Shown here in pieces: positions 36,785 through 48,235 of a stretch of DNA of 64,000 nt. How positions within the stretch are numbered: position 1 is the stretch's first letter; each line of letters begins with the position of its first letter. The notes under the pieces are model-generated. The model saw only the letters and a list, made by a program, of their open reading frames with translations. It made no database searches and was not told the origin of the DNA. The position numbers and the translations under genes were made by a program. The stretch covers positions 2,423,501 through 2,487,500 of the forward strand of contig JAFBJZ010000357.1 of the NCBI GenBank assembly GCA_016785225.1, written 5' to 3'. Source of the stretch: Psettodes erumei (Eukaryota; Chordata; Actinopteri; Pleuronectiformes; Psettodidae).

Positions 36785-37087
36785 ATGTGGTTACAGCTTC
36801 ACAACCCAGACAAAGTTCTCGGTAGATACTGTATTACACGACGATGGTGTTATTTTGTGCTGATGCCGGTGTACTGCGATCCAGAGTTTCAGGTTTTCAA
36901 TAAGCAGGGGAAGTACATTTACGGCCCTGTTCTCCCTCTGGCCTCCCACGCAGCAGCACAGATCAGCGAAAGCCCTGAAGGAAGTGTTTTGAGGGTCGCT
37001 GCTGGCAACATTTCAGATGGGAGAGAGGATGGAGATGTGAGGCTGGTGCTAGTACAGAATCTCGAGGTTGAGGGTGGATGGTGGTAA
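36785..37087 (+). other. 100-codon open frame in a CpG-retaining patch
   Basis: Plus frame from ATG 36785 to TAA 37085. GC and CpG are visibly higher than in the flanks (CpGs near 36821, 36839, 36867, 36878, 36921, 36949, 36966, 36996 and 37063). The product reads through VYCDPEFQVFNKQGKYIYGP. It has no signal peptide, membrane span or motif I can name. Splice signals and a homologue are lacking, so it could be a gene fragment, a retrogene relic or chance. Confidence 0.25.
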
Positions 37088-37089
37088 AC

Positions 37090-37439
37090 AAAGCCCTACA
37101 CAGTTTCCTGAAGCACCACCTGGGACTGCTGCTGTGCAGAATGACACACATGCAAACAGCAAATTACTGGCAAGGACTTGCTAAAACAAAATAAAAACAT
37201 CCAAAGTTCGTAAGTGCATAATACTGCTCTGGTCATGTGTTTTAGTTTCAAACTTGCAAAATAAAGTGCTTTTCCTGTGATTACGACAAGGAGCTGGGTT
37301 GAAACAAAAAAGTGTATCAAAGACCACTGAAGACCTACTTCCCTCTGAAAATAGTAAAGCGACATTTGTCAACAGGTTGGTACAGCTACAGTAGAAGGTA
37401 GGCAGGTGAATTTAAAAAGTATTTTTGTCACCAGCCTCC
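37090..37439. other. non-coding DNA
   Basis: Nothing recognised. Confidence 0.5.
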
Positions 37440-37830
37440 ATCCAAGAGACTTGTTTTGGACATTTGTCGACCCTTGTCTTTCCTGTTATATTTTAACAGT
37501 AATAGCCCTAATGTGTTCCACCTGTTCATAACTATCCCTGCTGTATTTAAGTCTTTGTCTTGGGCTTTGTGCTTGTCAGTTTGTCTGTGGTTTGCAGTGC
37601 TGTTGGCTCCTCATGTTTAGCACTCTGTGTTCTCCAGTTTCGTCTCTCAGTGTTCCTTGATTTCTGGCCTGCTGGAGGTTTTGGCTTTTTTTGTTCCCTC
37701 AGTTAAAGGGGTTGGGTTTTCTCATTTTTTTCATCTCCCTGTTGTTTTCTTGTTATTATTATTGTTATTTCTGCACCTCCCTGTCTGGTTCTTGTCTGCA
37801 TTTGGGGTCCACTAACCTGCAACCTTAAAT
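37440..37830 (+). mobile_element. interspersed repeat, copy B (LTR-like, family unnamed)
   Basis: The second copy of the repeat at 15765-16135, in the same orientation. It shares the exact 16-mer CCCTAATGTGTTCCAC at 37506-37521 and the word GCATTTGGG at 37799-37807. Between these lie CTGTATTTAAGTCTTTGTC, CTCCAGTTTCG and long T runs, as in the dispersed teleost repeat I recall. The shared words are 293 bp apart here and 245 bp apart in copy A, so indels separate the copies. No coding part is seen, consistent with a solo LTR-like remnant. Confidence 0.6.
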
Positions 37831-38355
37831 TTTTTACAAAAGAGAAAATATAAGTTTGTCTAACAGATTAATTGGCTGCTTGCTTGTCACACCACCTCTA
37901 CTCCACATCATAACAGTAATTCAGATTCCCTTCCCCAAAACAGTTGCTAAAGTAGCAGCAAGGGGCAACCTTCTATAAAAGATGCTCTAATACAAAGAAG
38001 ATGCATTACAAGTTTAGCCAGTGATATGAAACTGTGAATCTGTCTTCTAAGTGGGTATGACAGTAGCTAATATTTATAGATATTGAATCTCTTACTGCAT
38101 CTGCACCCTTTGGAAAAGAAAAGACAGCTGCATTGTTCCTGTCATTACAGCCTCCTGCTGCACAAAGTTTGGGGTTTTCAACACCAGTTGATGGACTATT
38201 TCTTCTCCATGTCAAAAGACAATACACCAATAACAATTTAAAGCAATACAACAAAAGATGCAGTACAAATTTGTGCCTTATTTTGTCACCTGATTGTATC
38301 TGCCAGCTTCATAGCAGATACCAACCCAGTAAAAATCTCATTGGTGTAATACAGT
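37831..38355. other. non-coding DNA
   Basis: The plus frame at 38133-38564 (143 codons) runs across a C11 homopolymer and a tandem duplication and shows no domain. It is regarded as chance. Confidence 0.5.
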
Positions 38356-38366
38356 CCCCCCCCCCC
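38356..38366 (+). repeat. C11 homopolymer
   Basis: Eleven consecutive C residues followed by AGAACAATTAATACCCCCAG. Length error is likely here. Confidence 0.9.
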
Positions 38367-38404
38367 AGAACAATTAATACCCCCAGAAAAATAGAATTAA
38401 TAAA

Positions 38405-38459
38405 AGAGAAAATAGAAGTTTGTTTCAGTTTTAGAGAAAATCAAGTTTGTTTCAGTTCA
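38405..38459 (+). repeat. 27/28-bp tandem duplication
   Basis: The unit at 38405-38432 starts AGAGAAAATAGAAGTTTG and ends TTTCAGTTTT. The unit at 38433-38459 starts AGAGAAAATCAAGTTTG and ends TTTCAGTTCA. The two differ by one indel and a few substitutions. Confidence 0.93.
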
Positions 38460-39154
38460 GTGGGAAAACCCCACTGCAACCAACAGAGTGAGGTCCCACA
38501 ACAGTATGCAGCTGAGACACAGAACAAAGTTAATTTTTGCTTTTGTCTGCCTGAAAAATGCTAATTTTAGAAGACAGAGAAGAAGAACAAGAAGATTTAG
38601 AAGATATATGGCTTTTGAAAAAAGGCTCTGGGGCGGGACAGTAATATGACACAGGCACAGGAAGTGACTAAAGTGACATCAAAGATGCTACTTCTCTTGT
38701 AAGACATATCCCAGCAATCACTTTATAAGACAAATGCTTATTCTTAAGTACCATTTACTGCTTCTCAGTATGGAACAGTTAACTGTCCTTCATGAATGCA
38801 TGTATTTTGGTTGTACAGTGCATTGCCTCTTTTGTCACTGTCTACTGAAAAATACAGACACAGAGGCTAAAGTTAGTTGGTGTGTCTTGTTGATCATCTG
38901 AATTACTGTAAACTCCCAACTCTCAATCCCAACCCTCTGCCCCAGCTTTCCTGCTGGGCAGCTGGACTATTAAAACATCTGGCTTCCCTGGCGGGACACT
39001 GCTGCAATGGTCAAAACTCTCCTAGGATTTTGTGAAGACACTTTTTGAGCCTGAGGATGTGTCTGGAACAAATAGTCTGTGAAACCAATACAAGGGGGGC
39101 TTTCTCATGCATTTTGCTCATGCGTCAGGACACCCATGCTGTATAGTTAGTGTA

Positions 39155-39156
<2 letters not shown>
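38460..39156. other. non-coding DNA
   Basis: Nothing recognised. GAAGAA-type words occur at 38570-38605. Confidence 0.5.

Positions 39157-39190
<34 letters not shown>
39157..39190 (+). repeat. (GT)17 microsatellite
   Basis: Uninterrupted GT run. Confidence 0.95.
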
Positions 39191-39193
<3 letters not shown>

Positions 39194-40417
39194 AAAACCA
39201 GTTTACAACCTCTCACACTATTCTTTCTCACACACTGGGCCTCTGCTGCCCAACTGTCTGATAAAAAAAGGATCTGGGGTTTCTCTCGTAAGCTCCTGGG
39301 TTTTTAAAGGGGACACTTGTGTGAAATTGTGTAAAGTTTCAAATGTGGGTATGCAGCGATGTATGTAATGTAAGTGCAGCTCTCCCATCTGATTCATGCG
39401 TTCTCAAATCTGCTTGCGTTTGTATGTTCATTCAGGAAGGGGTCTGTGCTCTGAAAACTGTGAAGTTGAGACATCTCACTGTGCTCATCCCAACCCGACC
39501 CCCCCCAGAGCATTAACATACGCAAACACATTTGAAGTCTTGGAGAGACAGTAGCAAGGCAGAGCGTGTGGGTAGGATATGAGATAGAAAAGTGCACACC
39601 CACAGAGACATATGCACATAAACACCTGCAAAACTGCCTGAGTAATTTCAGTTTCACAAAGAAGGTCAGAACACAGTTGTGTGTTGATACAGGTCCCCAG
39701 TGTGGAGAAACACATTTGCATTTTAAAACTTTTATGTAGGGGGTAGCTAATTGCAAATCCAAACATGCTCAGACTCTCAGACTGCCTTTGGTCCAGTTTT
39801 TCATTTTTTTTCTGAATGAGTGAATCTAAATCCTAAACCAGATCCTGAGCTTAAAAGTAAAAGGGATGGTTGATTTGTTAGTGTCATGATTCTTGTGATC
39901 AGTGTGGCTGTCTTTGGCACTGCTGGTTCCAAAAAGGACTATTCTGGAGTTTTCTGGAGTCTTGAGATTTTGCTCATTTCATGCATTCTCTCACTACACT
40001 GCAATGCTGTTGTGGATATTGCTGATTGTTTCCCAGTGCTTATTATGTGATATTTGTCTGGAGTCATGATAGATTTATAAATGAGCTCCAAATGTTTTTT
40101 TGTCCAAGGAAGAATGTGACCATCTGGCTGATGGTTATCAGACCTCTACCCTCGGCATAGCTGATAAAAGGTCTTTGTAACCAAATATTGTGATAAATAT
40201 TGTCAGTGTATAAGTTGTGTTCCTTTTTATTCTGATACTCTTCTCAAATCTGATACAATGCAGCTTTCTAAATCACAAGTGGCAGCTGTTTTTTTGAAAT
40301 TATATGGGAGTGAAGTAATCAGTAAAGTCATTCTAAAATATTTTAAATTGTGCCTCTCTCCTTTAACTATTCTTATTAGAAAGGTTATTTCCTGGTTGAC
40401 TGTTCTTTTAATCTCTA

Positions 40418-40419
<2 letters not shown>
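39191..40419. other. non-coding DNA
   Basis: The minus frames at 39394-39762 and 39485-39766 overlap in different phases and show no domain. No gene is called. Confidence 0.5.

Positions 40420-40463
<44 letters not shown>
40420..40463 (+). repeat. (GT)22 microsatellite
   Basis: Uninterrupted GT run of 44 bases. Confidence 0.97.
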
Positions 40464-40466
<3 letters not shown>

Positions 40467-42786
40467 AGATTGAGAGAGGTCTTTCTGGTTCCATTGACCT
40501 GAACACTGCCATCCGTTTACAGTAAACTGATGTAGTTTCATGGTGTGTGTGTATTTCTGAATATTGTTGAATATCAGAAGGTGTAAGTGTACTGTAAAAC
40601 ATATCTTGTAAAAGTGTTTGATCCAGAGCTAGTGTGTGATGCTCTTCTGCTGTACAATGCTCAGTCACAGAGGAAATAACGGAGCTTGATTTCTTGATTT
40701 CCCACAACGGCCCAGAGTAATAATGATGCCGTTGTCCACTGAATGCAACCAGAAGTAGAGAAGTGAGGACAACGTAATGACATATATGAGTTGTGTTATG
40801 GGGACACAATTTGGTTCATGGAACAAAATATGAAGGAATGAAACTCAATAACATATATTAGAAATCTTGAAGAATTTAGATTTTATTTTAAGAGGCAGTT
40901 CAAACTGTAGTTAATTCAGCTTCATACGGAATCATGTGTTGACAATGAGTGCTATAAATGAGACATAATGTTCCCAGTCTCATCATGTCATTGTCAAGAC
41001 GTCACTCCAAGTCATTTGTATTGACTGGCATCATTTGAGTCTGAACCTGATGTGTCAAGAATGCATCGTGTGCAGCACACAGCAGGTTTAAAAAAAAGTT
41101 AAAACAGAACTAAACTGAATCTATTGACATTTCAGGAGGCATGCTCTTGAATATCAGCTACATTTTTGAAGGAAGTGGGATCATTACATAAAGGCTAACA
41201 TTATGCAACAGATTACAGAAAAAAACAGACCACTAGTCAGACTGATTGGACTGATGTCTGACACTTCTAGGAAATCAAACAAGCCCAAGATCGAACAGAA
41301 CGATCTTCACCTGAAGACATTTCTCCCCCCAGTTTACAGTAACTTTACAGTGCATGTCCACACTTTGTGCAGCTTTGTTTCTGTGTTAGTGTGGTGTGTG
41401 TAATGTGACCAACATGAGCAATTCAGCAAGTGTGAGTCACTGCAGACACAGTCCACCAGCTCATATGACTCTTACTGACTTTAAGCAGCAGGTGGCAGCA
41501 CCACATTAGTGAAATATACATTTGTATAAGAAGGAGGGAAGCTACAGCATGTAAGGGTGAATGCACACATTTCCAAAACATGAAAACTATTCATGTGGTC
41601 AAAATGTTAAAGCTCATAATGCCCAAATTAAAGGCCCCAAAGTATATAAGAATTGTGAGGCTTTTGATGTGTGTATGTTTTCAGTAGTGCTTGTGTTTTC
41701 CAGACTGTGTCTTCTGTGTAAAGCTTTGGTGTGAGTGATTATGATTCATATGCTAGTATGTTTATGCAGACTGCTTGTACTGTTTTACAATACACAGGAT
41801 TTCCCAACATCATGAAGAACAAACAAAGCTGACCTAAATATGTCTTGAGCAGATGATATATGAATGGTAAATTAAAACAGAGTTATGTGATTTCATAATT
41901 CAGTGAATTCAGTCATGACAGCAATAAGCTGCTCTTTACAATATTATAACAGACCTGCTGGATAGCAGACAGACAATAGGAAAACATTTTGTCTGGCAAA
42001 AATGTCAGTTTTTTTACCAAAAAAAAGTTTCGGTACTGCTGCTTTATGTGTCATTTTTCCCATGCCCATGCATTTTCACAACATAAAGTGTTGATTGCTT
42101 TAGCCTCACATGATCAGGCATTGTACAGTCAACTTTGTTGTGGGTGAGGGATCATTAGAGTTCAAGGAGTGTTATGAAAAGAACTTGTGTTACTAAAAAA
42201 CATGTATTCAATAAATAAATAATTGCATTAATTACAACTCAGGACACACTATGTTTTTATTTTCATTGATTCAATTTATATGACACCTGATAGATTCTTG
42301 TGTACAATGATCCTCTTGAGAGTATACAGACCCTGTGACATTTTCAGTCTATGAATAACAAGGCGCTGCCTTCACCAAAAAAGGTCAACAACCACTTCTG
42401 TTGACAGCTTTTAGGCATGGTTTTAAATATTTTTTTCACACAGTGTGGTGGCAGAAAGAGGAAGTCTGAGTGAAGATGGTGTCACTGCTGAATACAGGCA
42501 AAAAAACAACTGCTCAAACTGTACTATATATGAACCACTCATAACATATGGCACAATATAAAATATGACAGAAACAGCTTGTGGGTTAGTCAGTAACATC
42601 TGACTGTCGTCTGGCTTCAATACAAAAGCAAGAATCAGCTTTCATTGTATGAAAAGTGTTCTGGGCAGAGCCGAGTCTGACTAGATTTGCTTTTGAAGCA
42701 GAGTTTCAGCTCAGACAGAGAGGAAATGGAAAGGCTTTTAGAAAAGGAAGTGAGGCCCCTTGGTACGTAGGAGAGGAAGGTTCCAG
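40464..42786. other. non-coding DNA with a CTCF-like word
   Basis: No gene is supported. The motif at 41483-41502 is described separately. A stretch at 42665-42765 is flanked by weak splice-like signals and open in one frame, but too weakly to call. Confidence 0.5.
41483..41502 (+). promoter_or_regulatory. CTCF-like motif (candidate)
   Basis: AAGCAGCAGGTGGCAGCACC matches the known CTCF core CCASYAGRKGGC at 11 of 12 positions and continues with the favoured AGCA. It is the best of the three plus-oriented CTCF-like words in the window. Motif evidence only. Confidence 0.4.
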
Positions 42787-42787
42787 T

Positions 42788-42804
42788 GGGTGGGGGTGGG
42801 GGGG
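42788..42804 (+). other. G-quadruplex-capable run
   Basis: G3-T-G5-T-G7 on the plus strand. The seven-G run can supply two of the four G-tracts. The same 17-base word recurs at 50988-51004. Confidence 0.85.
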
Positions 42805-45800
42805 ATGCTATACAAATCAATTCAAAAGGAACCTCGGTACATGATGTACTGTACATAGTCAAACTTCTGCCCACATGACCTTCTTCTCCCCTGTTCTTTG
42901 CCACTACGCAATTAAATAGTTACTCCTGTTTAGCATCTTATTGTTTCACCTTTGACCCTGATAACAGCTGCTGCACTGTGTTCTAGTAACTCTGTGATGG
43001 ACCTGTAACATGCTGGTGTTAAAGCTGACCATTGCAGATGTTTGCACTTCACATAGTTGACAGACAGATGCTCTTTTCTAGGACAGTTTGATGAAATGAC
43101 ACCATAGGATTGTGGAGGACAGGTCATTAAATTAAATTCACCACTTGCCATGGCCCAAGTCACCTGATGGCCCCCATGCTCAAATTTCACACAATGAATG
43201 TTTTGATGGGGTGTCTAGTGGTCCAGCAGACTATCCCTTTTAGCATTGCCCAAACTTAGGCCCTCCCATGCCACCTACCATCATGCCCTTTTTTTTGCCA
43301 GATCACATTTTGAGCTCACTCTTGTCATGAAGTGGTACCCAGTTCATATACAGAGTTAGTGAAAAGGGAAAGCCCATGCCTTCCTCAGTGTCAGGGTCTT
43401 TTTTTTCTTGTCCAGTATGTGCAAACAGTGGAAAACCACCCACAACTCCTTGACACAAATCTAGAGTCACACTTGGCTGAACTTGTCAAACCACAGGGTT
43501 TGTGGTAAATTGGGGGGTTGATGTCTAACTGATGCATGGATTCAGAGAGGTTGTTTGGGGGGTTTACCTTGAATAAATGAACTCAAACTCATCAATGACA
43601 TATATACACTATTACACATGTAAGTGAAATCATTATACAGTACATTCTGTACATATACTTTATGTGAGTGGATGTATCTATGTGTATTTTTATGGGAATT
43701 AGTACATATGTTGGAGTCCAAAGAGACCTGAGAAAAATACACCTGCCTCACTGTACAACCACCACAATCACAACACTGTGTGTGAGTGTTTGTGTGCATA
43801 GAGTGTAGAGTTAGTCATTTAGTCATTTTTTCATATTCCTTCCTACATTTAGTTTCAAGCTTATTGTTTTTTATTATTTTTCACTGTGTGGTCCATTGTG
43901 TTTGTTGATGGTCCACTGTACAGATTGGGAACCTGTCTTCACCTAATGGAAAGAGTTTCTTGAAAATGTAAATGTAATTTAATTTAAAAAACAAAGTGCT
44001 TTACTTTGCAGGTGCTCCTTGAACCAGTCATTACACATGCCATGAAACATCAGATTAACAAATAGCTGGTAATATGAAACAAGCTATTCAAAGTGAAACA
44101 ACAACGTGACACTGTGCCTGTTAAAAATGTCACTACATGCATGACTGTGAGCTTTCACAGGGACATTTGACACTGCACATAGCTTACATGCACCCTGTGT
44201 ATTTTAATAGTCTAAAACAAGCCGTCTAGCCATTATCTGCACTGTTCAGTGGTCAGCTAATTAAATGGACCCATGGAGGACTCTATAAGTATTGTCAAAC
44301 AGTAACAAACAGTAAGGAAGTACATATAAAAATTCAACTGTTGTACTTTGGATCTCATGGTGCAACAAACATTATCATCGTGCATCAGTATGTAGCCTTT
44401 TATACCACTCTGGCAGATAATCAACAGCCATCACTGCTTCAAGGATATACAGTTATTACATACCATGTCTTTTAGCTAATTCATCCTGAGAGCACTGATC
44501 TCAAAGTGTCACCTGGTGTTTGCAAAAATATTCCACTAATTCTCGTAATACAACTACTTTAAATGTTTTCAAACCATTCACTATTTGCTGCTACATAAAG
44601 TGGGATTAATCAAAACCAATGCTAAGATTATACATGGGTTAAAAAAAACACAGAACACCTTATTGGTATACACTGCAGACTAATTGTCATAAATTATGAG
44701 GTTAATTATTCACATGCTGCCAGACATCTGTCTGAATTTTAGCACCATAAAACATTTGAACTTGTATGGACGATAAAGCTTTAAACTTCACCCACTCATG
44801 AGCCTTAGGACAAAAACACACACACGCACTGGACTAGTAGAGGCCCTCTGACATCAGCCAGCATTTACAGCACATTACTCAACCATTTAAAAAAAAATAA
44901 TACAATTAAATGAATACACATAGAACACATACATACACTGAAAAACTACGAGGAAAGAAGAAACACAGGTAAACCATCTTGTGGTCAAGTGAATGAAATA
45001 AATCATATTTGGATTCAACATGGACTTACACTCACTTAACATACCAACACAATGTACATAGCCAATCAGCTGAGAATGTGACTGGGTCAGTAAGGTCTTT
45101 GTTCTTAAGAGGAAAGATTTTAAAAGTAGTACCCAGGCCCAAACAGCACATGCGGTTTTGTCGAGTTATTATGACGGGTAAATAACTTGACTAGACTTGA
45201 CCTGTACAGAAAAAGAGGAAAAAATGTAAAGATAAATAAAAACAAAAGATAAAATAGCTCCCTTTGCGTGACTGATGTCACTGCTCTCCCACAGCACAGA
45301 AACTGGGGGAGGGGGCTGTGGTTATTATTCATTGGGATGTAGCCAGAGTAACTACGTGCTTGATTACCTACCCCCCGGATGGAATGGCAGCAGTTTCCGG
45401 TCCTACGTGATTCTAGTTTTTGGTGCTGTTAACAGGTCTATGACAGTCAGTTCTATATTTTTTTATTAAGTGTAACCCAATCCTCAACTCTGTGAAACTA
45501 CTGAGAAATTCACACCTGACCATGATAACCTTTTGCTTTTGCCATGAGATTTACCCATTTCTCCACAAGTAAAGTCCTTCAGCATTCAATGGTTACTTGG
45601 GTTACCAGGATAAAAAACCCATTTCCAACATCAGTTTCCCCTTGTGACAGCAAGCAGGCATCCACCCTGTTTTATCACTGTTAAATCAACATAACTGTAT
45701 ATATGAGCATGGATACATACAGGAACATAAAAAATAATTTCAATACAGAGTGCTGTCTATATTGATGTCATTGTCCCTTTTTCCAAATTAGCCCGATAAG

Positions 45801-46544
45801 TGTATCTGATGTGTGTCTTTGTGTGTGTGTTATCTCACAGTTTCCCCTTTGCACATAAAACACAAACACACAGCGTGACCCTGACCAGCAGCTAAAAATG
45901 CTTATAACCAAGAGGAAGTTAACCTTAACAAATCTTCCAGTACAGCAGTTCTGCAATTTGATTATAAGACTGGCCTTTGCACAAACAGTACACATACACA
46001 CACATTCAAACTCATACACTTTGGATGAAGTGACTTATTTTTATATGGAGAAATAAAGGACATGAGGAAGCTCCTACTTGACAAAATTTCCGTGAGCAGT
46101 TGTTGTTTCCAAAACATGACAGGCCTGACGGGTCAGTGTTTGCCTGCTGGTGGCTCAACTTTTGAAGCAGTGAGGGAAATTTAATACACATCAGTTTTGT
46201 ATTATTGACTTACACTCACTGCCACTGTCCATGTTGTTGTTCAGCGAATCTCAACTGTTAAAAAAACTGATTAGATTTAGTATGTAGTATTAGCGCTTAC
46301 GCCACTGTATTACAACACTGATTTTATCATTATAACTCCATTTATGCATATGGCCTATTGAAAGTTAAGAATGCAGTGATAAATACAGTTTATGTTGATG
46401 TTGTTTAGTCAGATTACACGTATTATTATTATAATTAGATAAGAAACAAAGTTAAAATGTAACACAAGCACATATGTTGTTCGTTCATGTCCTCAGGAAC
46501 AACACATGGTTCGCCCATGTCAACAAGACACTTCTGAAAAATAA
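42805..46544. other. unique-looking non-coding DNA
   Basis: About 3.7 kb without a supportable gene. On the minus strand 42930-43030 reads ...ITELLEHSAAAVIRVKGE..., which vaguely recalls transposase C-termini but is too weak to call. CA-rich patches occur at 43740-43800 and 45820-46010. Confidence 0.5.
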
Positions 46545-46700
46545 GTTGCCTGTTTGTTGTCACAAAGCTGTGGGTTTAGGCACAAAAAGCACTTGGATAA
46601 ATTTCTGGAAAATTCACGGTTTGGGTTAGAATAAGAACTTTGTAAAAGTTAAAGGACCTTTGTTGCCATGGTGACCCACATGTAGTGTATAAACCTAAGG
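46545..46700 (+). repeat. interspersed repeat fragment (percomorph-type, unnamed)
   Basis: The phrase GTGGGTTTAGGCAC (46571-), CACTTGGATAAATTTCTGGA, then CACGGTTTGGGTTAGAATAA and an ACTTTG...AAAGTTAAAGG part follow a dispersed repeat that I recall from perch-like fishes ('GGGTTTAGGCAACAAAACCACTTGGTTAGG...ATGGTTTGGGTTAAAATAA'). No coding part is seen and the class is unknown to me. The boundaries are approximate. Confidence 0.5.
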
Positions 46701-48124
46701 TTAAGTTGAAGGAATGATCATGCTTTAAGTAAACATATGTTGACACTCAGTTGGAAATGAGAAACAAATAGCAATTTCCTGTGTTAAAATATAGTGTTTT
46801 AGTGACCCATCCATCCAACCTGACCTCCACCCTACACTTTTTTCGCTCTATATAACATCACCTGACTTCCTCCTTTGCTCCTGCCATCAGTACCATGGCT
46901 GCTGGGCAGTTTTGTCACTTGAACTTAAACAGGTGTTTGTTTCTGGGGTAAAACCACTGCATTCTCAGTTGAGTACATGTATGAACAAATCCTTAAAGCT
47001 GACTATACTGAATCACTGTTATCAGTGACTGAATCAGTAGCTTTTAGCAGTGGAGCTCATCTCACTGGTGTATGACAGCATCTTTGTCAGTTCAGGTCTG
47101 ATTCACAATGCCATATTTTCTCATTCAAAAGCCGGTTAAAAGGCCACAAAAGCCACAGACACAATAATAATCTGTTTAGTCAATTGTAAATAATATGATG
47201 TTCAGCAACTGAATTGAACACTGACAAGCAAGAAACTGAATCTACTACTGTACTGAAGACAATCAGAATCAGCACTGAGCTTAACGGCTGTACTTAATGT
47301 TGTATGTAATGTATGTACTGAAGTGCATTTCAACAGTTCACTCACTGGTTGCTTAAGTGTACTGAACTGAGATGCAAAAAAATTGTGAACGAACAACATG
47401 GTCAGTTACCTGTAATCTTTATACTGGACTAGAAAAAACTGGAAATATATGAGAAAATGGTTAGATTCATGCATACAAATCCAGTGATGAATAATGCCAT
47501 TCACTGATTCAGTCATGGAAAAACTATTCTCCTGCCAAATTTATATACCTGTACAAGGTCACATGTGATCATTATGACTTACATTATAGTGCTCTGTATT
47601 GCTATAATCTGGAGTGCTCCAAGTGATAAAAAGATGTCCAGTCAGCTTTTCCATCTCTGTGCAGTCATGTGGGACTGAGTCAGGTGATGTCACCAGTGCT
47701 GAAGAACTTTTAAGGCAGTGATTCACGATACGTGCATGTGCACAAGCAAAACACCAGCGACTTTATTTCCTCTTGCGACACATCAAGTTGTTTTGATTTT
47801 GAGCCAAGTCAGTGTGTGCTTTTTTGTTGGCTTTATTGATACACACCCTCAGTAGGGTATGTGTTAACAAAAGCCACTCCTGCCCTGTCAGGTGAGAGTC
47901 AGCTAAAATGTGCCAAATGTAGGATGCGTGCATGACGTGCAGAGAAACCCTCAGGGGAATCTTGAGAGTTTAAAAGATCTTATCTTTTTCTCTTCTCATG
48001 CATTTGCCAATAATTTACTAAAGACAGGGCTGAGTGGATTTAGTTACAATCAGTAACACTGTTTTCTAACATTATTTAATTTGATCCAAACAAGCCAATA
48101 CAATACAGTATCATTTTTATGACT
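46701..48124. other. non-coding DNA
   Basis: Nothing recognised. Confidence 0.5.
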
Positions 48125-48235
48125 GTTTTAATCAGACTTAATTTTCTTTTACACTCTGTTACAATGTTCTTGTTTGTTTGTGTAAAGTACAATATACTGT
48201 ACTATACAAATAAAGATGCCTTGCCTTACTTTACA
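48125..48235 (+). mobile_element. LINE-type 3' tail fragment
   Basis: A T-rich lead is followed by GTACAATATACTGTACTATAC, AAATAAAGATGCC (48208-48220) and a short TTGCC/TTACT near-repeat. Fish LINE tails commonly end '...GTACAATGACAATAAAG' plus a short tandem tail, and this stretch resembles that order. The evidence is the ending only. Confidence 0.45.

Noticed and set aside
38133..38564. 143-codon plus-strand open frame
   Set aside because: It crosses a C11 homopolymer and a tandem duplication, and no domain is seen.
42930..43030. Minus-strand word ITELLEHSAAAVIRVKGE resembling a transposase C-terminus
   Set aside because: No upstream DDE motifs were found in order, so similarity over under 25 residues is not enough.
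43991..44020. CAAAGTGCTTTACTTTGCAG resembles the mature miR-17 family
   Set aside because: The flanks do not fold into a precursor with a matching 3' arm, and the word is a small self-complementary stretch.
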